Below are positions 8,914 to 17,271 of a stretch of 64,000 nucleotides of DNA, in pieces. Position numbers and translations under genes: made by a program. This DNA comes from a virus: the IMG/VR virus record IMGVR_UViG_3300025096_000008, positions 23,183-87,182 of that record, one strand, 5' to 3'. Every line of letters starts with the position of its first letter. Positions within the stretch are counted from its first letter, which is position 1. The notes under the pieces were generated by a model, which saw only the letters and a list, made by a program, of their open reading frames with translations, had not been told where the DNA came from and did no database searches.

Positions 8914-9850
8914 GATCAAGCCAATTGGCGACACAACATACTTTACCTTAGCGGGGATCATTCCCGTCGCTGGGGAGAAGCTGGATTTTGGCTTCCCGTG
9001 GCACGACTCCTTGATGCCCATTGGAAAGGATTATCTTGCTGTAGAACGAAGTGTCTATGAGTGTGCCATGGCTGGCTGTGAGAGTATCTGGATAGTGTGC
9101 CATCGAGAGATGCAGCCCCTAATAAGACATCGGATAGGAGATTGGATTGTTGATCCGGTTTGGACAGCAGCAAACAGAAGGAAGTTTTCATTCTTTGGCG
9201 GAGGCAAGCAGCACGAAAAGACGATACCCATCTTCTATGTCCCCATCCACCCAAAGGACAGAGACAAGCGAGACTGCTTGGCTTGGAGCGTCATCTACGG
9301 TTCGATGAGAGCATTCTCCGTATCTAAGATCATAAGTAAGTGGACTGTCCCAGACAAATACTATGTTTCTTTTCCGTATGGAGTTCACAGTGTCCGAAGC
9401 CTTAGAAAACATAGGAAGGCTATATCCGACCAGAAGAAGAAGTTTTACATCTCTCACAACGGCAAGACGGTCAAGGATGGAGAGTATCTGTCTTTCACAT
9501 TTGATGTGGAGGACTGGAAGAATTTCCGGAGGATAATAAGAAGCGAAGGCACCGGCATCTATGAGCCAGGATCTTATTTTGATGATGAGGAGAAGACTCT
9601 CAAGGGAGACAAGCTTCCGCCAGAGGAACGATACAGTGCCCGCCACTTCCCGCTAGAGAAAGTATTTGGGCAGCTAGACACGACAGGTCACACCATTATG
9701 GAAACAGACAGGTATTTCAACATCGGGAGTTGGGAGAACTATTGTACATATATGGCTGACGAATATTCAAAATATGTAATAAAACCAAAAATGATACTTA
9801 AATATCACGAACACAATCCTTTCGGCGAGGATACAAAAGAAGAAGTTTAG
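8906..9850 (+). CDS. Nucleotidyltransferase-like (GT-A fold) protein
   Basis: The 314-residue protein starts with LAGIIPVAGEKLDFGFPWHD, then SLMPIG, an E-R-x-V-x-x-C-x-x-A-G-C helix and IWIVCHREMQPLI. This order is that of sugar-phosphate nucleotidyltransferases, but the usual G-G-x-G-T-R-L loop is degenerate. It may modify a sugar nucleotide or be a derived binding protein. It overlaps the upstream gene by 8 bases. Confidence 0.5.
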   Translation: MDEIKPIGDTTYFTLAGIIPVAGEKLDFGFPWHDSLMPIGKDYLAVERSVYECAMAGCESIWIVCHREMQPLIRHRIGDWIVDPVWTAANRRKFSFFGGGKQHEKTIPIFYVPIHPKDRDKRDCLAWSVIYGSMRAFSVSKIISKWTVPDKYYVSFPYGVHSVRSLRKHRKAISDQKKKFYISHNGKTVKDGEYLSFTFDVEDWKNFRRIIRSEGTGIYEPGSYFDDEEKTLKGDKLPPEERYSARHFPLEKVFGQLDTTGHTIMETDRYFNIGSWENYCTYMADEYSKYVIKPKMILKYHEHNPFGEDTKEEV

Positions 9851-9852
9851 GA

Positions 9853-9861
9853 CTACTTATT
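9853..9861 (+). promoter_or_regulatory. Candidate late-promoter motif CTACTTATT
   Basis: This motif recurs in at least 14 places in the window as CTA(T/C)TTAT(A/T). Here it lies 18 bases before ATG 9880, with an AAGGGAGAG ribosome site between. Confidence 0.5.
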
Positions 9862-9879
9862 AGGACTAAGGGAGAGAAA

Positions 9880-10527
9880 ATGAAAAAGATTATCAATGAA
9901 TGGCGACAATACTTGAACGAGTCATCTCTGTCTCGTGTATACCAGCATATTGGAGAGCATGACACGGCTATACTCACGGGCTTCCGTGGAGATCCATCTG
10001 ATACCTCCAGGTGTGTAGAAGGCTCAGCAGAGTATGAGGAAGAGGTAGAGGAAGTGAAGAAGGGTAGGGCGAAAAGCTCGAACATGCTTCGGAACCGAGA
10101 TGTGAAGGCTTCCTTATTGGCTAGCGGCTACGGAGTTACCAAAGTGGACGGCTCTTACATCGAAGACTTTGATACACCCTCGGCAATGGAAGTGTCGGAA
10201 GATAGCTTTTTCGTAGTCAACCTCAAAGATGATCCTTCTTTCGCTTCCAGAGTTGAGGAGATTGGTAAGAAGTTCTGCCAAGACTCCGTGTTAGTAATAC
10301 CAAAAGGCGGCAAGGGAGCATACTTGCTTGGCACTAACAACAGCGAATTCCCTGGGCTCGGACAACAAATATCCGTAGGGGATATAAAAATGGGCAAAGA
10401 GTCGGAATTTATGACCCGAGTCGGCAAACGTCCATTTACTTTCGCTGAAGGGCTGGAGACATATAGTGATCTCTCCAAGAACGAGCGAATGGCTGTAAAG
10501 AACATCGCCAAGAAAATTCTCTCGTAA
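9880..10527 (+). CDS. Tagged phage protein, candidate virion-packaged
   Basis: This 215-residue protein opens with MKKIINEWRQYLNE, an amphipathic peptide similar to those of 36567 and 63048 and to T4 capsid-targeting peptides. The following SRVYQHIGEHDTAILTGFRG and a later GYGVTKVDGSYIEDF are typical of a family common in large marine phages whose function I do not know. A candidate late motif precedes it. Its place between early genes suggests separate late expression. Confidence 0.65.
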   Translation: MKKIINEWRQYLNESSLSRVYQHIGEHDTAILTGFRGDPSDTSRCVEGSAEYEEEVEEVKKGRAKSSNMLRNRDVKASLLASGYGVTKVDGSYIEDFDTPSAMEVSEDSFFVVNLKDDPSFASRVEEIGKKFCQDSVLVIPKGGKGAYLLGTNNSEFPGLGQQISVGDIKMGKESEFMTRVGKRPFTFAEGLETYSDLSKNERMAVKNIAKKILS

Positions 10528-10559
10528 AATCAACAACTTACAAATACTCAACAAATCTC

Positions 10560-10588
10560 TTGACAAGAGATTTGTGATATGATATACT
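10560..10588 (+). promoter_or_regulatory. Sigma70-like promoter upstream of DNA polymerase
   Basis: TTGACA (10560-10565), 17 bases, TATACT (10583-10588); the polymerase starts at 10623 behind AGGAG. Confidence 0.78.
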
Positions 10589-10622
10589 CCTATAACTAAC
10601 CCATTCCCAGGAGCTTTTTGAT

Positions 10623-13600
10623 ATGGAAAGAAAAGAATCAACGATTCCGTTCGTAGGATTACATGCCCACAGTGTCGCCAGTGTGTTTGATGGTCTTGGA
10701 TACCCGCAAGAACACATGGACTTTGCTTATGAGAACGGTATGGATGCCCTAGCTCTAACTGATCACGGCAATATGAACGGGCTGGCATATCAAGTGCTTC
10801 ATGCTAAAAAGATGAAAGAACAAGGTAAAGACTTTAAGCCAATTTTTGGTGTTGAGGCATACTTTATTCCGTCCGTATCGGAATGGCGAGATGACTATGA
10901 TCGAATCAAGAAAGAGCGAGCCGAGAGCAAAAAGCGGCAATCCAAGTTGAACGATGATGTATCCGGTGCGACTGTCGAAGATGAGGAAGAGACAAAGAAG
11001 GCTATCAAGAGCATCCTGAATAGGCGACGCCACTTGATTCTATTAGCCCAGAACCAAAAAGGGCTAAATAATATTTTTCAACTAATCAGCAAGAGCTACA
11101 AGGAAGAGAATTATTATCGCTTTCCTCGCCTAGATTTTGATATGCTACAGGAACACAACGAGGGGGTCATTGCTGCCTCCGCTTGCCTAGGTGGTGTATA
11201 TGCCGGAGACTTCTGGGAGAACCGAGAGGAAGGCTCTGAGGCAGTCAGAGAGGCAATGAGAAAGACAACATCGAGGATGGTGGACATCTTCGGCGACAGA
11301 TGGTATGCCGAGCTCCAATGGAACAGAATTGATGAACAGCATCAGCTAAACAAACATATTATCGAGGTAGCAAAAGAGTTTGATGTGAGCCTAATTAGTA
11401 CCGCTGATAGTCACTATCCAAGCCCCGATGTGTGGAAGCAGCGAGAGGTATACAAAAAGATCGGATGGCTAAAAAAAGGCGATGATGGCTCGGGAATCCC
11501 CGAGACAATCGACGAAATGGATTACCAGCTTTATCCCAAGAATGGTGATGAAATGTGGGCATCTTACAAGGGGTACTCAAAGGATTGTGGATATGAATAC
11601 AATGATAATCTGGTACGCGACTCTATTGCCGAGACATATAACATTGCCCATGAGAGAATATCTAGGTTTTTACCAGATAACCAGGTACGGCTTCCAAGTT
11701 TTGTGGTCCCCGAAGGTAAAACGCCAGCAGATACTCTCATTGAGTGTTCCACTGAGGGGCTCCGAGAAGCCGGTCTTGATAAGAAAGATGTTTATGTAAA
11801 TCGCCTAAACGAAGAGCTTGAGGTAATCAACACTAACGAGTTCTCTCAATACTTTCTTACGATGAAAGCAATTGCAGATATCGCCTCATCCAAGCAGCTC
11901 GTAGGTCCAGCCCGTGGTAGTGCGGCAGGCTCTCTTGTCGCTTATGTTCTGGGTATAACCCAAGTGGATCCGATAAAGTATGATCTTCTGTTCGAGCGTT
12001 TTATGACGAGGAACCAGAAGGATGTAGGCTTTCCCGACATCGACTATGATGTTTCAGATCCTTTTGAACTGAAAGAGGCTCTGATAGAAGAGTGGGGCGA
12101 CGATAAAGTTGTGCCCATCTCAAACTGGAACACCCTTCAACTAAAATCTCTGATAAAAGACATCAGCAAGATGCAGGGCATTCCCTTCAAGGAAGTGAAC
12201 TTAGTTACCAGTGTGATGATGAGAGAGGCAACCCCTTTGGCTAAAAAGGCGAAGGGCATGACGGCAGGCATGTATATTCCAGGCTTCGAGGAAGTGAAAG
12301 AATACAGCCCTACATTACAGGAGTTCTTTCGAAAGTATCCCGATGTAGAGACTAATGTTGATGTACTGTACGGTCAAGTGAGAAGCTGCTCTCGTCATGC
12401 TGGCGGAGTAGTTGTTGGAGACAATCTAGACCAGCATATGCCGATCATCAATAGTGGTGGTGTGAAACAGACTCCATGGAGCGAAGGGCAGAATGTCCGG
12501 CATCTAGAGCCCATGGGCTTCATTAAGTTTGATATCTTGGGACTAGCATCGCTTCGAATGATGGAGTCAGCAATCGTCCATGTTCTCAAGCGACACAAGG
12601 GTAATCCTGAACCCACTTTTGATGATGTGAAAGAATTCTACGACAAGAATCTTCACCCAACAGTTATCAACTTGGATGACCAGAATGTATACAAGAACAT
12701 CTTCGGGAGAGGAAAATGGGCAGGCATCTTCCAGTTTACTGAAGACGGAGCCCAAAGGTTTTGTAAGCATGTCAAGCCAAACAACATCGTTGATCTCTCT
12801 GCTATCACGAGTATCTATCGACCTGGACCTCTCTCCGCCAAAGTGGACAAGCATTACATCCAAGCAAAGAACAATCCTGATGAGATTGAATATGCTCACG
12901 AGATTGTCGAGGAAGTAACCAAGGAGACTTACGGGTTTCTTATCTTCCAGGAGCAAATAGCATTGCTAGCCCATCGCCTTGGTCACGACATCAGTCTAGA
13001 CGAAGGGAATATGCTTCGTAAGATTTTGACCAAGCGAGGCTCTGGGAAAGACAAACTCAAAGAGGATATCCACAATCGGTTCATCACGGGATGTTTAGAG
13101 AAAGACATGAGAGCAGACAAGGCTCAAAGACTATGGGATACATTTGAGTTCTTCTCAGGGTATGGATTCAACAAGTCTCATGCCTTGAGCTACAGCATCC
13201 TATCGTTTCAGTGTGCTTGGCTGCTGAACTACTATCCTTCCGAGTGGATGGCAGCATTCCTAGACAAGGAGCCAGAAGCACGAAAAGAGAAGGCTATCAA
13301 CATAGCACGAAGTATGGGATTCGATATTGAGAAGCTCAATGTAAATACTAGCGGCTTCACTTGGGAAATCAACGAAGATGGCAACACACTAATCCAGCCG
13401 CTTTCGAGCATCAAGGGCTTGGGGAGTACAGCCATCAAAGAGATAATGACCCACCGACCATTCAATACGGTGGAGGATTTCCTCTTCAACGATAGGATGC
13501 TCTACTCAAAGGTAAACAAGAAGAGCATCGATGCACTTGCTCGTTCTCAGGCGATGAACGAACTTATTGACGATAGGTTTAGTGGGATGAGGCACTTCTG

Positions 13601-14057
13601 GATGGCGATAGCCAATGATCGTCCGAGAAAAGAGAAGAATCTTGTAGAGAACATAGAGAAGTATGTTAGTGAAGGAGACTTCACCCCAGAGGAGAAGCTT
13701 GACTACCTTATCGACTTGACTGGGTTATTCCCATTCGAGCTTGTTATGACCAAGGAAGTAGAGCGACGATTGGAAGAGGTTGCTGTCCCTCCCATCAGCG
13801 AGTATGATCCGGGGCTAGGAATTGTGTGGTTTATTCCCAGGAAAGTAGTGGAGAAAAAGACGAAGCACGGCAAGGATTGGTGGCTCATAGAAGCCATAGA
13901 CAAGAACAGCACTGTGACAGCAATAAAGTGCTGGGGAGTCAGGAAGGGCTCTGACAGTGTACAGCTAAACCGCCCCTACATGGCACGACTAGATCACGAT
14001 CCGGTATGGGGATTTAGCACAAGAAGCATCAGGCATTCTTTTAGAATGCTAGGGTAA
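10623..14057 (+). CDS. dnaE: DNA polymerase III alpha subunit (C-family replicase)
   Basis: The 1144-residue protein is a bacterial-type replicative polymerase. The N-terminal PHP domain shows HAHS near residue 15 and LTDHGN near 42. The palm has GPARGSAAGSL and PDIDYD with D472 and D474 as catalytic aspartates, followed by SRHAGG, the conserved finger element. TIYRPGPL-like and GFNKSHA-like motifs in the middle are also conserved. The C-terminal part holds an OB-like region but is shorter than in E. coli. A proofreading exonuclease is not fused. With the gp32-like SSB and UvsX it makes a mosaic replisome. Confidence 0.92.
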   Translation: MERKESTIPFVGLHAHSVASVFDGLGYPQEHMDFAYENGMDALALTDHGNMNGLAYQVLHAKKMKEQGKDFKPIFGVEAYFIPSVSEWRDDYDRIKKERAESKKRQSKLNDDVSGATVEDEEETKKAIKSILNRRRHLILLAQNQKGLNNIFQLISKSYKEENYYRFPRLDFDMLQEHNEGVIAASACLGGVYAGDFWENREEGSEAVREAMRKTTSRMVDIFGDRWYAELQWNRIDEQHQLNKHIIEVAKEFDVSLISTADSHYPSPDVWKQREVYKKIGWLKKGDDGSGIPETIDEMDYQLYPKNGDEMWASYKGYSKDCGYEYNDNLVRDSIAETYNIAHERISRFLPDNQVRLPSFVVPEGKTPADTLIECSTEGLREAGLDKKDVYVNRLNEELEVINTNEFSQYFLTMKAIADIASSKQLVGPARGSAAGSLVAYVLGITQVDPIKYDLLFERFMTRNQKDVGFPDIDYDVSDPFELKEALIEEWGDDKVVPISNWNTLQLKSLIKDISKMQGIPFKEVNLVTSVMMREATPLAKKAKGMTAGMYIPGFEEVKEYSPTLQEFFRKYPDVETNVDVLYGQVRSCSRHAGGVVVGDNLDQHMPIINSGGVKQTPWSEGQNVRHLEPMGFIKFDILGLASLRMMESAIVHVLKRHKGNPEPTFDDVKEFYDKNLHPTVINLDDQNVYKNIFGRGKWAGIFQFTEDGAQRFCKHVKPNNIVDLSAITSIYRPGPLSAKVDKHYIQAKNNPDEIEYAHEIVEEVTKETYGFLIFQEQIALLAHRLGHDISLDEGNMLRKILTKRGSGKDKLKEDIHNRFITGCLEKDMRADKAQRLWDTFEFFSGYGFNKSHALSYSILSFQCAWLLNYYPSEWMAAFLDKEPEARKEKAINIARSMGFDIEKLNVNTSGFTWEINEDGNTLIQPLSSIKGLGSTAIKEIMTHRPFNTVEDFLFNDRMLYSKVNKKSIDALARSQAMNELIDDRFSGMRHFWMAIANDRPRKEKNLVENIEKYVSEGDFTPEEKLDYLIDLTGLFPFELVMTKEVERRLEEVAVPPISEYDPGLGIVWFIPRKVVEKKTKHGKDWWLIEAIDKNSTVTAIKCWGVRKGSDSVQLNRPYMARLDHDPVWGFSTRSIRHSFRMLG

Positions 14058-14117
14058 AAAAACATTAATATTGTTTCTCTCCCGTATTTTATACTTGAGA
14101 GATAAAAGGAGTAAATT

Positions 14118-14294
14118 ATGAAAAAAATTATAGTAGCAGGCATTTTGTCCTTGACAGGATGTATCGAAGATGATAGAGTAAGATGTACCGACTTGGACGG
14201 TGGATTGCCCGATGCTGGAGCCGCCAGCGACGCTGGTTGTGTAGATGAAGAAATCATCGCATTTCCAGATATGGTAGTCCACATGGAGCGATAG
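14118..14294 (+). CDS. Small lipoprotein
   Basis: ATG 14118 behind AAAAGGAG opens 58 residues. MKKIIVAGILSLTGC is a lipoprotein signal with the lipidated C15. The mature part contains LDGGLPDAGAASDAG, a D/G/A-rich linker typical of deltaproteobacterial lipoproteins. It could be an outer spanin-like or surface protein, but no partner is evident. Confidence 0.65.
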   Translation: MKKIIVAGILSLTGCIEDDRVRCTDLDGGLPDAGAASDAGCVDEEIIAFPDMVVHMER

Positions 14295-14304
14295 GAGAAA
14301 GAAA

Positions 14305-14478
14305 ATGATTAGAATGGAATTAGTAAGCGACCCGAACAACTATGAGGATAAATTTGTCCGGGTAGAAGTTGATAATGAAGTTTCCGTATACCGACAGATC
14401 GAGTTTGAGCTTGATGTCGAAGGCAGCAAGAAGATTGTCGTGCCTCGCCAAACACCCTTCTATCAAGTAAAGGATTAG
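14305..14478 (+). CDS. Small hypothetical protein
   Basis: ATG 14305 behind AGGAGAAAG opens 57 residues with alternating V/E/F segments that suggest a small beta fold. It lies between the lipoprotein and dUTPase genes, each 8-10 bases apart. Function unknown. Confidence 0.6.
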   Translation: MIRMELVSDPNNYEDKFVRVEVDNEVSVYRQIEFELDVEGSKKIVVPRQTPFYQVKD

Positions 14479-14486
14479 GGGAAAAA

Positions 14487-15017
14487 ATGATACTAGAATA
14501 TGTAAGAGTAAGAGAAGATGCTTTGCCCCCCGAACGGGCAAACCCGAGTGATGCAGGGCTCGATTTGTTTTTCAATCCAGAAAACAAAGAGTCGATTTCA
14601 ATCGAGCCCGGTCAAAGCAAGCTGTTTCAGACAGGCTACAAGTTTGGTATTCCTCACGGATACTGCTTGGAGGTGAAGAACCGCTCTGGCAATGCTTCCA
14701 AGAAGAATCTGCTGGTCGGAGCCTGTGTTATCGACCCAGGCTACGATGGCGAAGTCTTTGTCAACCTACACAATGTTGGCACAGAACAGAGGCAAATCAG
14801 CCCAGGTGATAAAATTGCCCAGGTGGTGATGTATCCGATTGTCCACTTCAAGGCATTCGAGAAGCATGACCAAGATTTGTATAACTACTATCCAATAGCG
14901 ATGAGTGATCGTAAGGATGGCGCACTTGGGAGCACCGACAACAAGAAGCAGGATCTGCTTTCGAAGCTTCCTGTGTATGCTGATATGTGCTTCGACTTCG
15001 AAGGGGAGCGGTCTTGA
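14487..15017 (+). CDS. dut: dUTP diphosphatase
   Basis: The 176-residue trimeric-type dUTPase removes dUTP and supplies dUMP. All five motifs are present in order: PSDAGLDLFF, NRSGNASKK, CVIDPGYDGEV, PGDKIAQVVM and RKDGALGST (the usual R-G-x-x-G-F-G-S-T with small changes). An extra 30 residues follow motif 5. It overlaps a small membrane gene. Confidence 0.9.
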   Translation: MILEYVRVREDALPPERANPSDAGLDLFFNPENKESISIEPGQSKLFQTGYKFGIPHGYCLEVKNRSGNASKKNLLVGACVIDPGYDGEVFVNLHNVGTEQRQISPGDKIAQVVMYPIVHFKAFEKHDQDLYNYYPIAMSDRKDGALGSTDNKKQDLLSKLPVYADMCFDFEGERS

Positions 15018-15163
15018 GCGACAAAAAACATTATGATGGCATCTTTTTGATAATAATAGCATCATTAGCAGGCTTCATTATCACAGCCCTCCTTTTTTCA
15101 GCTTTCACGGCTCCAATGGGGCTTGAGCGAATGTGTGAGGAGTTCAATGATGCCGGAGAATGA
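15014..15163 (+). CDS. Small membrane protein, TTG start
   Basis: A TTG at 15014 overlapping the dUTPase stop, behind GAAGGGGAG, opens 49 residues with one hydrophobic helix (GIFLIIIASLAGFIITALLF). The strong ribosome site supports it although the start is rare. It resembles in plan the 55-residue gene at 60384. Confidence 0.55.
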   Translation: MSDKKHYDGIFLIIIASLAGFIITALLFSAFTAPMGLERMCEEFNDAGE

Positions 15164-15266
15164 TTGGCTGGGAGTAGACTTTCTACTCTTAGCAGCGGAG
15201 ACACTGATGCCCTGGGCATTTGTTGGAATCTTCATATGGACTATAGCCAAATATTATAGAAAATAA
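15147..15266 (+). CDS. Small membrane protein
   Basis: ATG 15147 (or 15150), behind GAGGAG, opens 39 residues with a central hydrophobic stretch LMPWAFVGIFIW. It overlaps the previous small membrane gene by 17 bases. Function unknown; a holin or accessory role is possible but unsupported. Confidence 0.5.
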   Translation: MMPENDWLGVDFLLLAAETLMPWAFVGIFIWTIAKYYRK

Positions 15267-15290
15267 TAGTCACAAGAAAAGGGATAGAAA

Positions 15291-15770
15291 ATGGATAAGA
15301 ATACAAAAAAGGTTATGTTTAGCAGTAAAGATATGAGTTGGGAAACTCCTCAAAAGTTGTTCGATAAGCTAGACGAGGAGTTCAGCTTTGATTTGGATCC
15401 CTGTGCCTCCAACGACAATGCTAAATGTAAGAACTTCTTTACGGAGGACGACGACGGACTAGCACAGTCTTGGGGACCGAACAAGTCAATATTTGTCAAC
15501 CCACCATATGGCAAGGCGATAAAGAGCTGGGTAAAAAAGGCTTACGACGAGAGTCGAAAAGAAAAAACTACTGTCGTAATGCTAATACCTTCTCGAACTG
15601 ATACATCGTATTGGCACGAGTATTGTATGAAAGCCGCCGAGATCTACTTCATAAAAGGGCGAATCAAATTTAGCGATAGCAGTATGTCAGCCCCATTTCC
15701 GTCTGCAGTTGTTGTTTTTCGGGACCACTGGAAGCAACAAAACCCGCTGATGGGAGCGATCACCAGGTAA
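15291..15770 (+). CDS. Phage DNA N6-adenine methyltransferase (Dam family)
   Basis: The 159-residue protein matches the short phage Dam type: WETPQKLFDKLDEEF at the start, DLDPCAS, FVNPPYG as the catalytic N-P-P-Y, and PFPSAVVVF near the end. It transfers methyl to adenine; GATC is the usual target of the family, but the specificity here is not shown by the sequence. GATC is frequent in the early promoters of this window. Confidence 0.88.
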   Translation: MDKNTKKVMFSSKDMSWETPQKLFDKLDEEFSFDLDPCASNDNAKCKNFFTEDDDGLAQSWGPNKSIFVNPPYGKAIKSWVKKAYDESRKEKTTVVMLIPSRTDTSYWHEYCMKAAEIYFIKGRIKFSDSSMSAPFPSAVVVFRDHWKQQNPLMGAITR

Positions 15771-15775
15771 AAATA

Positions 15776-15784
15776 CTACTTATT
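15776..15784 (+). promoter_or_regulatory. Candidate late-promoter motif CTACTTATT
   Basis: It ends 1 base before ATG 15786, and there is no ribosome site, so a leaderless transcript is possible. Confidence 0.5.
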
Positions 15785-15785
15785 T

Positions 15786-16466
15786 ATGGTGTCTAGAGTT
15801 TTTACCCTCCCCATCGTGTTATTAGCAGCCATATTTTTCCTGGGTGCTGGGTGTGTATCTCTTGGCGAAGATGTTAAAGTTCGACCTGCTTCCTGTGAGG
15901 AAAAGAGCGAGATAACGAGGATACCAGGATGGGATATGTCCTATCAGATAGAACCATCCTGTAGCCTCCCGGATCCAGCCGACACATCGCTAGCATTACA
16001 TGTTTTCTACATGGAGTGGTATAAAAGATTCGGAGATAAGTCGAACATCGTGCTCAAGAACTTGAACAGGATGACTATTGAGTGGCGACTAGAAAAGATG
16101 GTATTCAACAATGGCTACCGGATGGACGGCACTTTCATAGAGCAAGGGACAGCAATTGGACTTACATTAGATAAAGATTATGTCGTTGTTTATTTAGGTC
16201 CAGGAGAAAAAGTACCAGACACATCTCTGATTCACGAACTTGTCCATGCCTCGATAAGGGTTCTCTCTCCAGATAATCGAGGAGACCCAGACCACGAAGG
16301 TGGCATATACCCTGGATGGACAGAAAACCATACACGACTCATAAAAGAAGCAAACGAAATTTTAAAATTGATGGATTTAAGAAATGCCGAAAAAGATAAA
16401 AAAGACTACGAAGTCTTCCAAACGAGCGAAAAAAGACCTACAACAAAAAATGAACATGTTCGATAG
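15786..16466 (+). CDS. Lipoprotein with HExxH metalloprotease-like site
   Basis: The 226-residue protein has a lipoprotein signal with C23 in FLGAGC. H150-E-L-V-H154 followed by H170 in DPDHE gives a zinc-peptidase pattern (HExxH-x15-H). The distant third His makes the exact family unclear. It is expected in the periplasm attached to a membrane, where it could cut envelope proteins. Its end overlaps the next gene by 83 bases in another frame. Confidence 0.65.
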   Translation: MVSRVFTLPIVLLAAIFFLGAGCVSLGEDVKVRPASCEEKSEITRIPGWDMSYQIEPSCSLPDPADTSLALHVFYMEWYKRFGDKSNIVLKNLNRMTIEWRLEKMVFNNGYRMDGTFIEQGTAIGLTLDKDYVVVYLGPGEKVPDTSLIHELVHASIRVLSPDNRGDPDHEGGIYPGWTENHTRLIKEANEILKLMDLRNAEKDKKDYEVFQTSEKRPTTKNEHVR

Positions 16467-16641
16467 ATTACCAGACGAGTGTAGTGCTTGTTTGAAATCG
16501 TTCGACAAAAAAGACAAGGAGATGGTGAAGTCCTGGCATGTAGTGGTAAAGAATGACGAGAATGTGGTCAGGCTTTATTGTACAAGTTGCTGGAAGGCAG
16601 CCACCTCGGTTGTTGAAGATTTCGAATCGGGCATAAAGTGA
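16384..16641 (+). CDS. Small zinc-ribbon-like protein
   Basis: The 85-residue protein has a basic N-terminus followed by DECSACLKSFDKKDKEMV and YCTSCW, that is two C-x-x-C pairs. This arrangement recurs in phages near late-transcription genes. The start inside the preceding gene is supported by ATG 16384, but ATG 16447 is possible and would nearly remove the overlap. Confidence 0.65.
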   Translation: MPKKIKKTTKSSKRAKKDLQQKMNMFDRLPDECSACLKSFDKKDKEMVKSWHVVVKNDENVVRLYCTSCWKAATSVVEDFESGIK

Positions 16642-16940
16642 TCATCGGGTTCGAGGACGAAGACACCACTTATGCTAAGCTACTTACCAAGCTTAAGCAT
16701 GAGGGCATCACAAAGAGACAGTTTTTCAGAGGAGTTGTATCTTCTTTCCTGGAAGATGACCCGAAGTTTGCCGACTACATAATAGAGTTCAAAAAAAAGA
16801 AGCATCTTTTTGTAAAAAGTAAGCAGAAAATACTTGACAAAGAGAAACAAATATCCGATAATACAAAGAGAAAGTTTAGACTATCAGAAGATGAGATAGA
16901 AGGCTTGTTCGACATGTTTGAAGAGGAAATGGACATATGA
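16638..16940 (+). CDS. Hypothetical helical protein, GTG start
   Basis: A GTG at 16638 overlapping the previous stop opens 100 residues. It is highly charged and helical and ends in an acidic cluster (LFDMFEEEMDI). Its position between a zinc-ribbon gene and a sigma-like gene suggests transcription work, perhaps like T4 gp33, but there is no sequence proof. Confidence 0.6.
   Translation: MIIGFEDEDTTYAKLLTKLKHEGITKRQFFRGVVSSFLEDDPKFADYIIEFKKKKHLFVKSKQKILDKEKQISDNTKRKFRLSEDEIEGLFDMFEEEMDI
16834..16862 (+). promoter_or_regulatory. Possible intragenic promoter before the sigma-like gene
   Basis: TTGACA (16834-16839), 17 bases, GATAAT (16857-16862), inside the gene ending at 16940 and 75 bases before ATG 16937. 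Confidence 0.4.
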
Positions 16941-17173
16941 AGGACTGCGCTAAGAAATGCTACACATCGGGCGACATGTGTCTGAAAGAGGATTGTAGGC
17001 TGTGGATAGAGCACAAAGAGGATAACAACTGTGTAGCGATATCCATAGAGAAGAACGGAGAAATGACTCTCCACCAGATTTCTGAAAGGCTGGGAGTTAG
17101 TTATGTGAGAGTGAAGCAAATACAAGATAAGGCACTAAACAAGCTTAATAAAAGATTGCTTGTTATAGAGTGA
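16937..17173 (+). CDS. Small protein with sigma-region-4-like helix-turn-helix
   Basis: The 78-residue protein has a Cys-rich N-terminal half (C4, C8, C15, C20, C30) and a C-terminal MTLHQISERLGVSYVRVKQI, followed by DKALNKLNK. This is very close to the sigma70 region 4 pattern T-L-x-E-I-G-x-x-L-G-V-(S/T)-x-x-R-V-R-Q-I-x-x-x-A-L-x-K-L. Region 4 binds the -35 box and the beta flap. It may direct RNA polymerase to phage promoters, possibly those with CTATTTAT. No region 2 is present, so it cannot be a complete sigma. Confidence 0.7.
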   Translation: MKDCAKKCYTSGDMCLKEDCRLWIEHKEDNNCVAISIEKNGEMTLHQISERLGVSYVRVKQIQDKALNKLNKRLLVIE

Positions 17174-17201
17174 TAAAAAGGGATTTTTGCCTTTCTGAAC
17201 A

Positions 17202-17210
17202 CTATTTATA
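17202..17210 (+). promoter_or_regulatory. Candidate late-promoter motif CTATTTATA
   Basis: Preceded by TTTCTGAACA and 62 bases before the scaffold-like gene at 17272. Confidence 0.5.
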
Positions 17211-17271
17211 GATGATTTAAAGTTTCTTTATCGCCACAAAGGCGAATTAATATTCATAGGGAGAGAGAGTT

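Noticed and set aside
9188-9646. Minus-strand frame of 152 codons opposite the nucleotidyltransferase-like gene
   Set aside because: No start signal, no family pattern, and the plus-strand gene has both.
11482-11799. 105-codon frame in another frame inside the polymerase gene
   Set aside because: It lies wholly within dnaE, with no ribosome site and no recognisable pattern.
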